From contig JAYONB010000009.1 of assembly GCA_038121105.1 (NCBI GenBank), positions 62,001-126,000 on the forward strand: DNA of 64,000 nt, given 5' to 3'. Source of the DNA: CALJDF01 sp038121105. Its GTDB lineage: Bacteria > Pseudomonadota > Alphaproteobacteria > SHVP01. The position numbers were made by a program, and so were the translations under genes. The notes under the pieces are model-generated. The model saw only the letters and a list, made by a program, of their open reading frames with translations. It was not told the DNA's origin and did no database searches. Shown piece by piece: positions 33,527-42,758 of the stretch (position 1 is the stretch's first letter; every line of letters begins with the position of its first letter).

Positions 33527-33811
33527 ATGACCGAATCGTCGCCAAACGATAGCGCTCAGGAAGGGAACGGCGGCAAGCGTTTCTGGCTCGACGACATGCG
33601 CAACGTGCACAAGATATTCTGGGCATTGGTGCTCGTTTGCGTGGCCCTGTTCCTGGCGGACGCTCTTTATGAGAAGCACGTGATTCTGTCGTTTGAGGAG
33701 TGGTTCGGCTTCTACGGCCTGTTCGGATTTTTCGTGTCTTTTGCGTTGGTGCTGATCGCCCGCGAGTTACGCAAAGTCCTGATGCGCGACGAGGATTACT
33801 ATGATCGCTGA
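33527..33811 (+). CDS. Small membrane protein of the Mrp antiporter locus
   Basis: A 94-residue protein: an N-terminal polar region (to about residue 30), two hydrophobic spans (FWALVLVCVALFLADAL and FGFYGLFGFFVSFALVLIA) and a charged C-terminus. It overlaps the start of the 564-residue antiporter-like gene by 11 bases, so the two are co-translated. I infer it is an accessory subunit; I do not recognise a named family. The 154 bp before it shows no gene or clear signal. Confidence 0.75.
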   Translation: MTESSPNDSAQEGNGGKRFWLDDMRNVHKIFWALVLVCVALFLADALYEKHVILSFEEWFGFYGLFGFFVSFALVLIARELRKVLMRDEDYYDR

Positions 33812-35495
33812 GTTCCCACCCGGTCTGCTGCTGATCGTCGGCGCATTCCTAGTGCCGTTCTTAAAAGGGAATCTGCGCTCGGTATATACGCTCCTGCTGC
33901 CACTACTTGGGATCTGGCAGCTGATGTCGCTCGAGCCGGGCACGTTCGGAACCAGTTTCGCTTTTGGTTTCGAACAGACCCATGTGCGCATCGACAAGTT
34001 AAGTCTTCTGTTCGGATATGTTTTCTATATCGCCGCGACGTTGGGCGTCCTGTTCGCTTGGCACCGCGACGACCGGGTGGAACAGTCCACCGCTCTTGTT
34101 TACGTCGGCGCTGCGATCGGCGCGGTCTTCGCGGGGGACTTGATCACCTTGTTCCTCTATTGGGAAGTGGCAGCGGTCGCGGCCGTCTTCCTGATTTGGG
34201 CGGCAAGGACCGATCGCTCCTTTCGCGCCGGGTTCAGAACTCTGATGATCTATATGTTGTCGGGGATTCTGCTCCTGACGGGCGTGGCGGTGCGGGCCGT
34301 CGAAACCGGCTCGCTCGCCTTTGACAATATTGGCTTGGACAGCCCTGGCGGCCTGCTCATCCTGCTCGCCTTCGGCATCAAATGTGCTTTCCCGTTCCTG
34401 CATAACTGGGTGCAGGATGCCTATCCGGAAGCCTCGGTAACGGGCACGGTTTTCCTCAGCGCCTTTACCACGAAGCTGGCCGTGTACGCTCTGGCGCGCG
34501 GTTATGCGGGCACCGAAATACTGATCTGGATCGGCGTCGCGATGACCGCCTTTCCCATCTTCTATGCCGTGATCGAGAACGATTTACGCCGCGTTCTGGC
34601 CTACAGCCTCAACAACCAGTTGGGATTCATGGTGGCAGGTATCGGCATTGGCACCACGCTTGCCATCAACGGGGCCGTCAGCCACGCCTTCGCCCACATC
34701 ATCTATAAGGCCCTCTTGTTTATGTCCATGGGGGCGGTTCTTTACCGGACGGGCACCGTAAAGGGCTCGGAACTCGGTGGGCTTTATAAGACCATGCCAT
34801 GGACCACGGCTTTCTGCATCGTTGGCGCCGCCTCCATCTCTGCATTTCCCCTGTTCAGCGGCTTCGTGACGAAGTCCATGATTTTGACCGCCGCAGCCAA
34901 AGAAGGCTATTTGGTTCCGTTCCTGGTCCTGTTGTTCGCCTCCGCTGGCGTGTTCCACCATTCGGGCATCAAAATCCCATTCTTTGCGTTCTTTGCCCAT
35001 GATTCTGGCAAGCGTCCCAAGGAGGCGCCCTTCAATATGCTGCTCGCCATGGGGTTGGCTGCCTTCCTCTGCATCGGTATCGGCGTCTATCCGCAGCCGC
35101 TGTACGCGCTTCTTCCCTTCCCCGTGGATTACACGCCTTATACGACGACGCATGTCGTCACGATGCTTCAGCTGCTCGTCTTTTCCGGACTCGCCTTTGC
35201 GACCTTGCAGAGATCCGGTCTCTACCCCCCGGAATTGCGTTCCACGGTGCTCGATTTCGACTTCAGCTACCGCTGGCTCGCGCCGCGGGTTGCTGGCTGG
35301 TTCATGGGGGTCGGAGAACGCGCCTGGATGATGACGACCAGTGCTTCGCTGCCGCTACGACACGGCCTGAACTCTCTAACCTTTAGATATTTTGGGCCGC
35401 AGGGGCGATTCGCCCGCAGTCAGTCGTCGAGTTTCTCGTTGAGTGTGATCATCGTGTTGCTGGCGGTCCTGCTGTTGATCTTCTTCGCGATGTGA
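33801..35495 (+). CDS. Mrp/Nuo-type proton-translocating antiporter subunit (MnhD-like)
   Basis: This 564-residue polytopic protein of the NuoL/M/N-MrpA/D family has the key charged residues in membrane: Glu in LYWEVAAVAAVFL, Lys in FGIKCAFPFLHNWVQDAYPEAS, the RRVLAYSLNNQLGF run and the later HAFAHIIYKALLF. It is longer than the two D-like proteins on the other strand and carries extra C-terminal helices. It is encoded on the opposite strand, convergent with the rest of the mnh genes. It may form a separate ion pump with the 94-residue partner. The 173 bp after it holds no gene. Confidence 0.85.
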   Translation: MIAEFPPGLLLIVGAFLVPFLKGNLRSVYTLLLPLLGIWQLMSLEPGTFGTSFAFGFEQTHVRIDKLSLLFGYVFYIAATLGVLFAWHRDDRVEQSTALVYVGAAIGAVFAGDLITLFLYWEVAAVAAVFLIWAARTDRSFRAGFRTLMIYMLSGILLLTGVAVRAVETGSLAFDNIGLDSPGGLLILLAFGIKCAFPFLHNWVQDAYPEASVTGTVFLSAFTTKLAVYALARGYAGTEILIWIGVAMTAFPIFYAVIENDLRRVLAYSLNNQLGFMVAGIGIGTTLAINGAVSHAFAHIIYKALLFMSMGAVLYRTGTVKGSELGGLYKTMPWTTAFCIVGAASISAFPLFSGFVTKSMILTAAAKEGYLVPFLVLLFASAGVFHHSGIKIPFFAFFAHDSGKRPKEAPFNMLLAMGLAAFLCIGIGVYPQPLYALLPFPVDYTPYTTTHVVTMLQLLVFSGLAFATLQRSGLYPPELRSTVLDFDFSYRWLAPRVAGWFMGVGERAWMMTTSASLPLRHGLNSLTFRYFGPQGRFARSQSSSFSLSVIIVLLAVLLLIFFAM

Positions 35496-35668
35496 AGGAC
35501 GCGCCGTCCGCGGGAATTCTAGGCCCTGCCTCGATGGGCTCTCACAAGTTACCGCCCGAGTTGTATTCAAAAGCCTCCCTGGCCCTTAGCGTCAAAGGAA
35601 GGCTTGCGCCGGTTCGGCTTCGGACAACTCAGCGTTTGCAAGGTGGGGCAGGACGGTGAGGCCGTGCT

Positions 35669-37117
35669 TCATATCCCCCCCGTAATTTGAACGGCGGCCT
35701 TTAGGGCCGATTCGGAGAAGACAAACATCGCGAACGTCAACGCGACCGAGACGCCAAGCGCGATCAAGATTGTCGGTGGTGCTTCGCCATGCGTGGGCGC
35801 CCCCGAGGCCTCGGGCGCCTGGAAAAACGCTGTATACACGATCGGCATGAGATAGGCCGCGCTGAGCAACGTACTGACGATCAGAACGCCCGCCATGGCC
35901 GGTTGGCCGGCGTCGATCACGCCTTGCAAGATGTACCACTTGCTCACGAAACCCGCCGTTGGCGGCAGGCCGATTATCGAGATCGCGCCGATGGCGAAAA
36001 ACGTCATCGTCCATGGCATTGCGCGCCCAATACCGCGCAACTGGCTGACGGTCGTTTTGTTGGCGGCGACATAGATCGCGCCTGCGCAAAAGAACAAGGT
36101 GATCTTGCCGAAGGCGTGGCTCGCGATGTGTAGCGCGCCGCCGACGATCCCGGCAGAATTCGCCAGCATCGCGGCCAACACGATGTAGCTCAGTTGGCTC
36201 ACCGTCGAATACGCCAGCCGCCGCTTCAGGTTGTCCTGACGAAGCGCGATGATCGATGCGATGACGATGGTCGCGGCCGCCACCCATAGGAAGAAATCGC
36301 TTGAGCCGGTCGCGCTCAGGAGGTCGATGCCGAAGGTGTAGTAGGTCACCTTCAGCACCGAGAACACGCCGGCTTTCACCACCGCGACGGCATGCAGCAG
36401 TGCGCTGACCGGGGTCGGCGCCACCATCGCCGCCGGCAGCCAGCGGTGGAACGGCATCACGCCGACCTTGCCGATGCCGAAGATAAACAACGCCAGCATC
36501 GGCGCGACGAGCGCCCAATCGGTCCCGTCAGGGAGCACGCCGCCCGGCACAAACGCGACCGTTCCGGCTTCCAGCCAAACCCACAGCACGCCGAACAAGA
36601 AAAACCCGATCGAAGTGCCCAGCAGCACCCCAAGATAGGTGCGCCCGCCTTGGCGCGCCGCCTCGTTGTTGTGATGGGTCACCAGGGGATAGGTCGACAG
36701 CGAGAGCGCTTCGTAGAAAATGAACAGCGAGATCAGATTGCCGCCATAGGCCACGCCCATCGTGCTGGCCAAAGCGATCGCAAAGAAGGTGAAAAAGCGC
36801 GTCTGGTTCGCTTCGTTTTTGCCGCGCATGTAGCCGATCGAATAAACCGAGGTCACGATCCACAGCCCGCTCGCGATCAAACCGAAGATCACGCCCAAGG
36901 GCTCGGCGCCCAGCATGATCGGCGCGCCGGGAATGAAGCCGGCAACCTCGAACGTCGGACGCGCGCCGTCGAACACGTCGATCGCCAGCGCGATATTCAG
37001 CGCAAACAACAAGGCCGCGGTTAGAAGCGTCGCGGTTTCGCGCAAGTTAGGTGTGCGGTCGAGCATCGAAATGACCACCGCCCCGGCCAGCGGAATGATC
37101 AGCGTCAAGATCAACAT
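35669..37117 (-). CDS. Na+/H+ antiporter subunit D-like protein (second D copy)
   Basis: A polytopic NuoM/MrpD-family protein of about 482 residues. It shows FIFYEALSLSTYPLVTH (membrane Glu), GIGKVGVMPFHRWLPAAMVAPTPVSALLHAVAVVKAG, and RRLAYSTVSQLSYIVL. It is distinct from the D subunit encoded just upstream, so the locus has two adjacent D-type subunits. ATG 37117 is chosen; GTG 37132 is also in frame and would add five residues. Last gene of the mnh run. Confidence 0.88.
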   Translation of the reverse strand: MLILTLIIPLAGAVVISMLDRTPNLRETATLLTAALLFALNIALAIDVFDGARPTFEVAGFIPGAPIMLGAEPLGVIFGLIASGLWIVTSVYSIGYMRGKNEANQTRFFTFFAIALASTMGVAYGGNLISLFIFYEALSLSTYPLVTHHNNEAARQGGRTYLGVLLGTSIGFFLFGVLWVWLEAGTVAFVPGGVLPDGTDWALVAPMLALFIFGIGKVGVMPFHRWLPAAMVAPTPVSALLHAVAVVKAGVFSVLKVTYYTFGIDLLSATGSSDFFLWVAAATIVIASIIALRQDNLKRRLAYSTVSQLSYIVLAAMLANSAGIVGGALHIASHAFGKITLFFCAGAIYVAANKTTVSQLRGIGRAMPWTMTFFAIGAISIIGLPPTAGFVSKWYILQGVIDAGQPAMAGVLIVSTLLSAAYLMPIVYTAFFQAPEASGAPTHGEAPPTILIALGVSVALTFAMFVFSESALKAAVQITGGI

Positions 37118-37133
37118 GGTCTCGCCGGCCACC

Positions 37134-38609
37134 TTAGGAACCGCCCATCAAGAAAAGCGCCGCTTGTTCGGCAAAGCCGACCGACAACGACGTTTCGATC
37201 CCGAAGTAAACGCACGCGCCGGTCAATATCCAGGTCGGCGCCAACAATGCGAAGGGCGGGTCGCTCAGAACCGGGCCCTCCGCCAGCGGGTCGCGAAAAT
37301 AGGCCACTTCGACCACGCGCCAGACATAAACCGCCGCCAACAACGAGGTCGCCAAGATAACGACGGCGACCGGCCACCAGCCTTTTTCCAGCGCGCCCAG
37401 CACCAAATACCATTTGCTGACGAACCCCGCCGTCAGCGGCACACCGATCAGGCTGAGCCCGCCGATCACGAACGCCGCCATGGTCATCGGCATGCGCTTG
37501 CCGAGGCCGGCAAAGCTTTCCAGGCGGCACGCGCCTGCGGCATAGGCGATGCATCCCATCGCCAGGAACAGCGCGCCCTTGGTGGCGGCATGGTTGAAGA
37601 TGTGAACGATCGAGGCGGTCAGCCCGGTGACGTTGGCGTAGCTGATCCCAAGAACGATGTAGCCGACCTGCGCAACGCTCGAATAAGCCAGCAAGCGTTT
37701 TACGTCGTTTTGGAAGATCGCCACCGTCGATGCCACCACGACGCCGACCAGGGCCAGGGCCAACAGGACTTGCGACGAAGGCACGATATCGAAAACGAAG
37801 TCGGCGCCGAACACCGTGTAGCCGAACCGCAGCAACAGGTAGAGCGCCACCTTGGTCGCGGTTGCGGCAAGAAACGCCGTCACCACCGAGGGTGCATAGG
37901 TGTAGGCGTTGGGTAGCCACAAATGCAGCGGGAAAAGCGCCAACTTGAGCAAGATCCCCACCGAGATAAAGGCGAACGCCGCCAACACCGTGCGGCTTTC
38001 GTAAATCGGCGGCAACCGGTCGGCCAGGTCGGCCATGTTCAAGGTGCCGGTGACCGCGTAAATCAACCCGAGGCCGATCAAAAAGAACGTCGCGCCCACC
38101 GTGCCCATCACCAGATAGGTGAACGCGGCCGACAGCGCCCGGCGATCCCGGCCCATGGCGATCATCGCGTAAGAAGACAGCGAGGATATTTCGATGAAGA
38201 CGAACACGTTGAAGGCATCGCCGGTGATCGCCATCCCTAGCAAGCCGGTCAGCATCAACAGAAAGCCGCTATAAAACAGGTAGTGCTTTTCCTCGGGGAT
38301 CTCTTTGGCGACGCTTTTATAGGCGAACGGCAACACGATGCTGCTGGTGCCCGCGACTAGGAGCATCATGTAGGCGTTCAGCACGTCGATGCGGTACTCA
38401 ATGCCGAGGGGGGCCAGCCAGCCGCCGACCGCGTAAGAAATCACCTCGCCGTCGCCGACCTGGCTCAACAGCGTCGCCGCCATCGCCAAGGCGACCCAGC
38501 TCGCCAACAACGCGACCAACCACGGCAACGCGCCGCGCCGCAAGATGATGCACAGCGGCGCGCCGATCAGCGGGATGACGACTTGCAGGGCAGGGAGCTG
38601 CGATATCAT
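37134..38609 (-). CDS. mnhD: Na+/H+ antiporter subunit D (MnhD)
   Basis: A 491-residue NuoM/MrpD-family subunit with the membrane Glu in FVFIEISSLSSYAM, the Lys in KLALFPLHLWLPNAYTYAPS and RLLAYSSVAQVGYIVLG. It exchanges cations for protons as part of the multi-subunit Mrp/Mnh complex. The ATG at 38609 overlaps the mnhC stop (ATGA). The frame is open upstream to 38933 but that part is antisense-like translation of mnhC and was excluded. Confidence 0.9.
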   Translation of the reverse strand: MISQLPALQVVIPLIGAPLCIILRRGALPWLVALLASWVALAMAATLLSQVGDGEVISYAVGGWLAPLGIEYRIDVLNAYMMLLVAGTSSIVLPFAYKSVAKEIPEEKHYLFYSGFLLMLTGLLGMAITGDAFNVFVFIEISSLSSYAMIAMGRDRRALSAAFTYLVMGTVGATFFLIGLGLIYAVTGTLNMADLADRLPPIYESRTVLAAFAFISVGILLKLALFPLHLWLPNAYTYAPSVVTAFLAATATKVALYLLLRFGYTVFGADFVFDIVPSSQVLLALALVGVVVASTVAIFQNDVKRLLAYSSVAQVGYIVLGISYANVTGLTASIVHIFNHAATKGALFLAMGCIAYAAGACRLESFAGLGKRMPMTMAAFVIGGLSLIGVPLTAGFVSKWYLVLGALEKGWWPVAVVILATSLLAAVYVWRVVEVAYFRDPLAEGPVLSDPPFALLAPTWILTGACVYFGIETSLSVGFAEQAALFLMGGS

Positions 38610-38959
38610 GACTCGCCGTCCATCTGCGCGATTTCGGTTTCTTCGATCGTGCCGTAGCGCTCGTTGATGCGCACCACCAGTGCAAGGCCCAACGCCGTCG
38701 TCGCGACACCCACCACGATCGCGGTCAGGATCAGCACGTGTGGCAGCGGGTTGGAGTAGACTTCGATTCCCTCGGCAATGATCGGCGCCGATCCGCCTGT
38801 TACCTTGCCAAAGCTGATGAACAACAAGAACACCGAAGCCTGGAAGATGTTCAAGCCGACGATCTTCTTGATCAGGTTGCCGCGGGCGATCAAGGCATAG
38901 AACCCGATCATCATCAGCACCACGACGATCCAATAGTTGAAATGCCCGAGTACTTCCAC
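38606..38959 (-). CDS. mnhC: Na+/H+ antiporter subunit C (MnhC)
   Basis: A 117-residue NuoK-like subunit with three hydrophobic spans, the family's IGFYALIARGNLIKKIVGLNI and the late PHVLILTAIVVGVATTALGLAL. It shares a four-base overlap with mnhD and sits 2 bp after mnhB. Subunit of the Mrp/Mnh complex in the inner membrane. Confidence 0.92.
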   Translation of the reverse strand: MEVLGHFNYWIVVVLMMIGFYALIARGNLIKKIVGLNIFQASVFLLFISFGKVTGGSAPIIAEGIEVYSNPLPHVLILTAIVVGVATTALGLALVVRINERYGTIEETEIAQMDGES

Positions 38960-38961
38960 GG

Positions 38962-39378
38962 CTAGCGCTCTCGTCCGGCGAACGTCACGAAGATCGTGAT
39001 CATTACCGCCGCGACCGTGATCCCGACGCCAAGCTCGACCACCAGGATGCCGATGTGTTGTCCGGCATGGGGGTCCGCAGCCAAAACGTCATAGTCGAGG
39101 TAGTTGCCACCGAGGATCTGCGAGACGATCCCGACCCCGGCAAAAACTAAGACGCCGATCGCGATGAATGCGGTGGTGACGGCGGGTGGCGCCACGCGCC
39201 GCAAATTCTGTAGGCCGAATATCAGGCCGTACAAGATGAACCCGGCACCGAAGATCACGCCGGCCTGAAAGCCGCCTCCGGGGCCATAGTCGCCGTGGAA
39301 CTGGACGTACAACGCGAACAGAAGAATGCCGGGGATCGTCAGCTTGGCGACGACGCGGGGGATGAGATGATGCTTCAC
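38962..39378 (-). CDS. mnhB: Na+/H+ antiporter subunit B (MnhB)
   Basis: A 138-residue subunit with the conserved HGDYGPGGGFQAGVIFGAGFI segment and four hydrophobic spans. Its start overlaps the stop of the preceding DUF4040 gene by four bases, so it is translationally coupled. Confidence 0.92.
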   Translation of the reverse strand: MKHHLIPRVVAKLTIPGILLFALYVQFHGDYGPGGGFQAGVIFGAGFILYGLIFGLQNLRRVAPPAVTTAFIAIGVLVFAGVGIVSQILGGNYLDYDVLAADPHAGQHIGILVVELGVGITVAAVMITIFVTFAGRER

Positions 39379-39950
39379 GCCGTGCTCTTCGGTTTCTCGT
39401 CCGGTGTCTCCGGGTCGCGTCGGCGCAAGACGCCGGATCCGGACAACAGCAGCAAGACGCCGATCCCGGCGGTGAAGATCACCGTCACCTCGCCCAACGT
39501 GTCATAGCCGCGATAGCTCGCCAGGACCGCGGTCACGACGTTCGGCGCGCCGGTTTCGTGTGTCGCCTCGGCAAGGTATTCCGGTGCGACGTGACGATGC
39601 GCAGGAGCGTTGGGATCGCCGAACCGCGGTAGATCCCATGTCCCGTAGATCAACAACCCGCCGGTCACGATGACCGTCACCAGCGGCAAGATCGGCGTGG
39701 TGACGGGAATCTTCTCGCGACTTTTCGTCAGCGTTAGGACCCCCAGCAGCAGCACCGTCGAAATGCCGGCGCCCACGGCGGCCTCGGTAAAGGCAACGTC
39801 GACGGCATCGAGCAACACGAACGTGCCCGCCATTAGCAGACTGTAGATGCCCGACAACATCACGACGGCGAATAGGTTGCGCAGACGAATGATCGCGATG
39901 CCGACGACGGCCAGCATGACCAACAACGCGATGTCGATGGCCAGGATCAT
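39375..39950 (-). CDS. DUF4040/MbhE-like antiporter subunit (MrpA C-terminal equivalent)
   Basis: This 191-residue membrane protein corresponds to the C-terminal part of MrpA plus the start of MrpB in Bacillus: an N-terminal DUF4040/MbhD module (NLFAVVMLSGIYSLLMAGTFV, DAVDVAFTEAAVGAG) followed by an MbhE-like module (ASYRGYDTLGEVTVIFTAGIGVLLLL). The large N-terminal MrpA domain is not attached. That is the group II/Mbh-like arrangement, in which separate antiporter subunits supply it. It overlaps both neighbours by four bases. Confidence 0.85.
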   Translation of the reverse strand: MILAIDIALLVMLAVVGIAIIRLRNLFAVVMLSGIYSLLMAGTFVLLDAVDVAFTEAAVGAGISTVLLLGVLTLTKSREKIPVTTPILPLVTVIVTGGLLIYGTWDLPRFGDPNAPAHRHVAPEYLAEATHETGAPNVVTAVLASYRGYDTLGEVTVIFTAGIGVLLLLSGSGVLRRRDPETPDEKPKSTA

Positions 39951-40270
39951 GGTTTTGGCCCCGCAGCGTCATTGGTCCAAGGGTTCAATCGGCTTGCCAG
40001 GGCGGCCCGGGCCAGCGCGTGGGTCGCGGTCGGGCTTGTGAAAAATAAGAAGATCACGATGAGAACGAGCTTGACCGCGACCAGCCAACTCTCGGCCTGC
40101 AACAAAATGCCGACCATGAGCGCCCAAGCGCCGAAGGTGTCTGTGATCCCGGCGGCGTGCAGGCGCGTATAGAAGTCGGGCAGTCGCAGGAGGCCGATCG
40201 CGCCCACGACGCTAAACACCGACCCGATCACGATCAGAACCCAACTCAAGATGTCGAGGGCGAGGGCCAT
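39947..40270 (-). CDS. mnhG: Na+/H+ antiporter subunit G (MnhG)
   Basis: A 107-residue subunit with the family run FSVVGAIGLLRLPDFYTRLHAAG and three hydrophobic spans. It overlaps neighbours on both sides by one and four bases. Part of the Mrp/Mnh complex. Confidence 0.92.
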   Translation of the reverse strand: MALALDILSWVLIVIGSVFSVVGAIGLLRLPDFYTRLHAAGITDTFGAWALMVGILLQAESWLVAVKLVLIVIFLFFTSPTATHALARAALASRLNPWTNDAAGPKP

Positions 40271-40545
40271 TATTCTTCGGAACTCCCCTCGGAAACGAAC
40301 TCGCCGTATTTCGTGTAGCGCAGCACCGCGATCACGCCGATGAAGTTCATCAGTGCGTAGACCAGCGCAAGATCCAGAAAATCCGGTCGATCGGTGAGGA
40401 ATCCAACCACGACGATCAGCAGCGTCGTCTTGGTGCCCACCATGTTCACCGCGAGGATGCGGTCAAATGTCGTCGGGCCAAGCAGCGCGCGCACCAAAGC
40501 GAACGACATGGTGATGACAATGCCGATGGAGGCTGCCGAGAACAT
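40270..40545 (-). CDS. mnhF: Na+/H+ antiporter subunit F (MnhF)
   Basis: A 91-residue subunit with the family run LVRALLGPTTFDRILAVNMVG, then a second hydrophobic span and LALVYALMNFIGVIAVLRY. The ATG at 40545 overlaps the mnhE stop; the longer open frame up to 40830 is a shadow of mnhE. Confidence 0.9.
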   Translation of the reverse strand: MFSAASIGIVITMSFALVRALLGPTTFDRILAVNMVGTKTTLLIVVVGFLTDRPDFLDLALVYALMNFIGVIAVLRYTKYGEFVSEGSSEE

Positions 40546-41018
40546 CAGCCGGTCAAGCCTTTCGTCCGCTGCGCCATGGCGCCGGACGCCAAATCCTCGG
40601 CGCTCTCGGCGGTCAATGCGTGCACCAGAATGCGATTGCCTGGCAACATCCGAACCGAGACCGTGCCCGGCGTTAGGGTGATCGCGTTGGCATAGGTCAC
40701 GCGACCCAGATCGTCGGCCTGCGGCGCGTCGACCTCGATCATCTTCGGGTCGATCGGCATGCGCGGCGACAGGATCACCCGCGCCACCACGACGTTGGAA
40801 ACGACGATTTGCCACGCCAGCCACAGCCAATAGAGCGGGGCCTGCCAGGTCAGGTGAACCGGGTGTCCTTCATGGTCGATGACGTCCATCCGCCGCGCCA
40901 ACCACACCACAAGCACGACAGATCCCAGCCCGAAGGCCAGGATCAATGGCGTGTAGTGGCCTGACATGAGCAGCCAAACGCCCGCCAAAAAAATACCCAG
41001 ACTGAATGTGCGGATCAC
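40545..41018 (-). CDS. mnhE: Na+/H+ antiporter subunit E (MnhE)
   Basis: A 157-residue subunit with two N-terminal spans, LYWLWLAWQIVVSNVVVARVIL and the soluble part NAITLTPGTVSVRML typical of MnhE/MrpE. I chose the GTG at 41018, which follows GGGGGT; a TTG at 41075 is in frame but has no ribosome site. It is the first gene of the mnh run, reading E-F-G-A'-B-C-D-D'. Confidence 0.87.
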   Translation of the reverse strand: MIRTFSLGIFLAGVWLLMSGHYTPLILAFGLGSVVLVVWLARRMDVIDHEGHPVHLTWQAPLYWLWLAWQIVVSNVVVARVILSPRMPIDPKMIEVDAPQADDLGRVTYANAITLTPGTVSVRMLPGNRILVHALTAESAEDLASGAMAQRTKGLTG

Positions 41019-41221
41019 GCACAACCCCCAGAAACACAAAACGCGCGGCCCAATGCCGCGACCGTCGCGTCGCAAACGACCCGGAATGACGGCCCGCGTC
41101 GGCCCACCATTCTTATTAGAATTTTAGGATATTACTCCAAGTGATGGAAACAATTGAATAAAACGCGATTTTGGCTCATCCGGCGCGGTGGCTTGGCGGC
41201 ACGAAGATTCCAGCTACAATA

Positions 41222-41229
41222 TTAACCAT
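41222..41229 (+). promoter_or_regulatory. TTAACCAT motif (CtrA half-site-like) in the cold-shock gene leader
   Basis: TTAACCAT lies 55 bp before the cold-shock gene start, in an AT-rich leader (about 41105-41230) that contrasts with its surroundings. It is the same octamer as at 22813. Otherwise the gap 41076-41284 shows no gene. Confidence 0.3.
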
Positions 41230-41284
41230 TAGAAGGGGCGCGGGTTCGCCCTGTGTTGGTTGATTTTTTGACAGGGCCTTGATC

Positions 41285-41806
41285 ATGGTCGAAGGCTCCA
41301 ACGATCCGGGGCACGGTAACAACGGTGGCGAGGAAGTTCGCGGCACCGTGAAGTGGTTCAACATTTCCAAGGGCTTTGGATTTGTTACGCCGCTTGATGG
41401 CTTGGGGGATGTGTTCGTGCATCTTTCGGCGCTTCGTCAGGGCGGCTTTGATGCCGTCGAAGAGGGCGTCACGATCACGTGTCGCGTGGTTCAGGGGCCG
41501 AAAGGGCGCCAGGCGGTTGAGGTCACCGAGGTCGACCGCTCGACCGCCGTGCCGCCCAAATCGGAATCGCCGCCCCCCATCGAGGCCGTGGGCGACGCGT
41601 TCGTCGCGACCGTCAAATGGTTCAATCCCGAAAAGGGGTATGGCTTCATCACCCAGGGCGAGGATACCCAAGACGTCTTCGTGCACATCAAAACGTTGCG
41701 CCGCGTCGGGATCGAACAGTTGCTGCCCGGTCAATCGGTCAAGGTAAGGACCGGTCAGGGACCTAAAGGGCCGCAGGTCGCCGAGATCGAATTGATCGCC
41801 GACTAA
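41285..41806 (+). CDS. Cold-shock protein with two cold-shock domains
   Basis: This 173-residue protein has tandem cold-shock (OB-fold) domains, residues about 18-82 and 103-172. RNP1 is KGFGFVTP in the first domain and KGYGFITQ in the second, RNP2 is DVFVH in both, and a Pro-rich linker joins them. Such tandem proteins are typical of alphaproteobacteria and bind single-stranded nucleic acid, acting as RNA chaperones. The ATG at 41285 follows ACAGGG. Its 3' end overlaps the convergent ThiY-like gene by four bases. Confidence 0.92.
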   Translation: MVEGSNDPGHGNNGGEEVRGTVKWFNISKGFGFVTPLDGLGDVFVHLSALRQGGFDAVEEGVTITCRVVQGPKGRQAVEVTEVDRSTAVPPKSESPPPIEAVGDAFVATVKWFNPEKGYGFITQGEDTQDVFVHIKTLRRVGIEQLLPGQSVKVRTGQGPKGPQVAEIELIAD

Positions 41807-42747
41807 CGACCCAACTCCACCGCGTAACTTTCCGTCGGCAGGACCGTTTCCAACATCCCGCGTTCTTTGAGGAATGCGGCGAAACGGGCGTAGCGCCCGC
41901 GGTCGAGCGCCGCCGGGCGCAAGGCAAATCGGGGCAAGGTCGCGGCCCAGGCGCGCCGGTTCAATTCGTCGTCGAGATCGGCGCGGCCTTTGATGAACAA
42001 CTGCCAGCTTTCGTCGGGATGATTGACCAGATACTGCACGCCTTGTTCGAGCGCTGCGAGGAAGCGTGGCAAGCGCGCATCCGACAGGTTGTCGGCGTGG
42101 GCGACCAGGATGAGTTCGTCATAACCCGGCACGCCCTCTTCCTCGACAAAGAACGCCCGACCCGGACGGCCCAGAATATCCATTTGGTTCAGCTCGAAAT
42201 TGCGAAACGCGCCGATCACGGCATCGACCTGACCGCTCATCAGCGACGGCGACAGCGAAAAATTGACGTTGATGAGGTCGATGTCGTCGAGGGTCAGGCC
42301 GTACTTTTCGAGCATCGCACCGAGCAAAGCGTCTTCGAATCCGCCTACCGAAAAGCCCACTTTCTTGCCCTTTAGGTCGGCGATGGACTGGATCGGTCCG
42401 TCGGCCAGCACCACCAGCGAGTTCAAGGGGGTCGCCACCAGCGTGGCGATCCGGCGCAGCGGCAAGCCCTGCGCGACCTGAAGATGAAGCTGCGGTTGAT
42501 ACGACACCGCCAGGTCGGCCCGACCGGCGGCCACCAACTTGGGCGGATCGTTGGGATCGGACGGCTGCACGAAACTGACATCCAGCCCTTGGTCGGCGAA
42601 ATAGCCGCGCTCCAACGCAACGTAGAGCGGCGCATGATCGGGATTGATGAACCAATCGAGCATGACGGTCAGCCGATCGGCGGCGAGGGCAGGCGCCGTC
42701 ACAAGCGACAATGCGAAGGCGATTGCCAAGGTTCGGAAAAGGGACAT
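41803..42747 (-). CDS. thiY: Pyrimidine/thiamine-precursor ABC transporter substrate-binding protein (ThiY-like)
   Basis: This 314-residue NMT1/THI5-like periplasmic binding protein has a Sec signal peptide (LAIAFALSLVTAPALAAD) and the mature start VMLDWFINPDHAPLYVALERGYFADQGL typical of the ThiY/THI5 group. Family members bind hydroxymethyl- or formylaminopyrimidine thiamine precursors. The TPP riboswitch at the head of this operon supports that role. ATG 42747 is chosen because GGAG precedes it and it starts directly before the signal sequence; upstream in-frame ATGs at 42759 and 42762 also exist. Confidence 0.87.
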   Translation of the reverse strand: MSLFRTLAIAFALSLVTAPALAADRLTVMLDWFINPDHAPLYVALERGYFADQGLDVSFVQPSDPNDPPKLVAAGRADLAVSYQPQLHLQVAQGLPLRRIATLVATPLNSLVVLADGPIQSIADLKGKKVGFSVGGFEDALLGAMLEKYGLTLDDIDLINVNFSLSPSLMSGQVDAVIGAFRNFELNQMDILGRPGRAFFVEEEGVPGYDELILVAHADNLSDARLPRFLAALEQGVQYLVNHPDESWQLFIKGRADLDDELNRRAWAATLPRFALRPAALDRGRYARFAAFLKERGMLETVLPTESYAVELGR

Positions 42748-42758
42748 CGTGGTCTCCA

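Noticed and set aside
37134..38933. Longer mnhD starting at 38933
   Set aside because: The extra N-terminus is translation of mnhC in another frame; ATG 38609 gives the normal family start.
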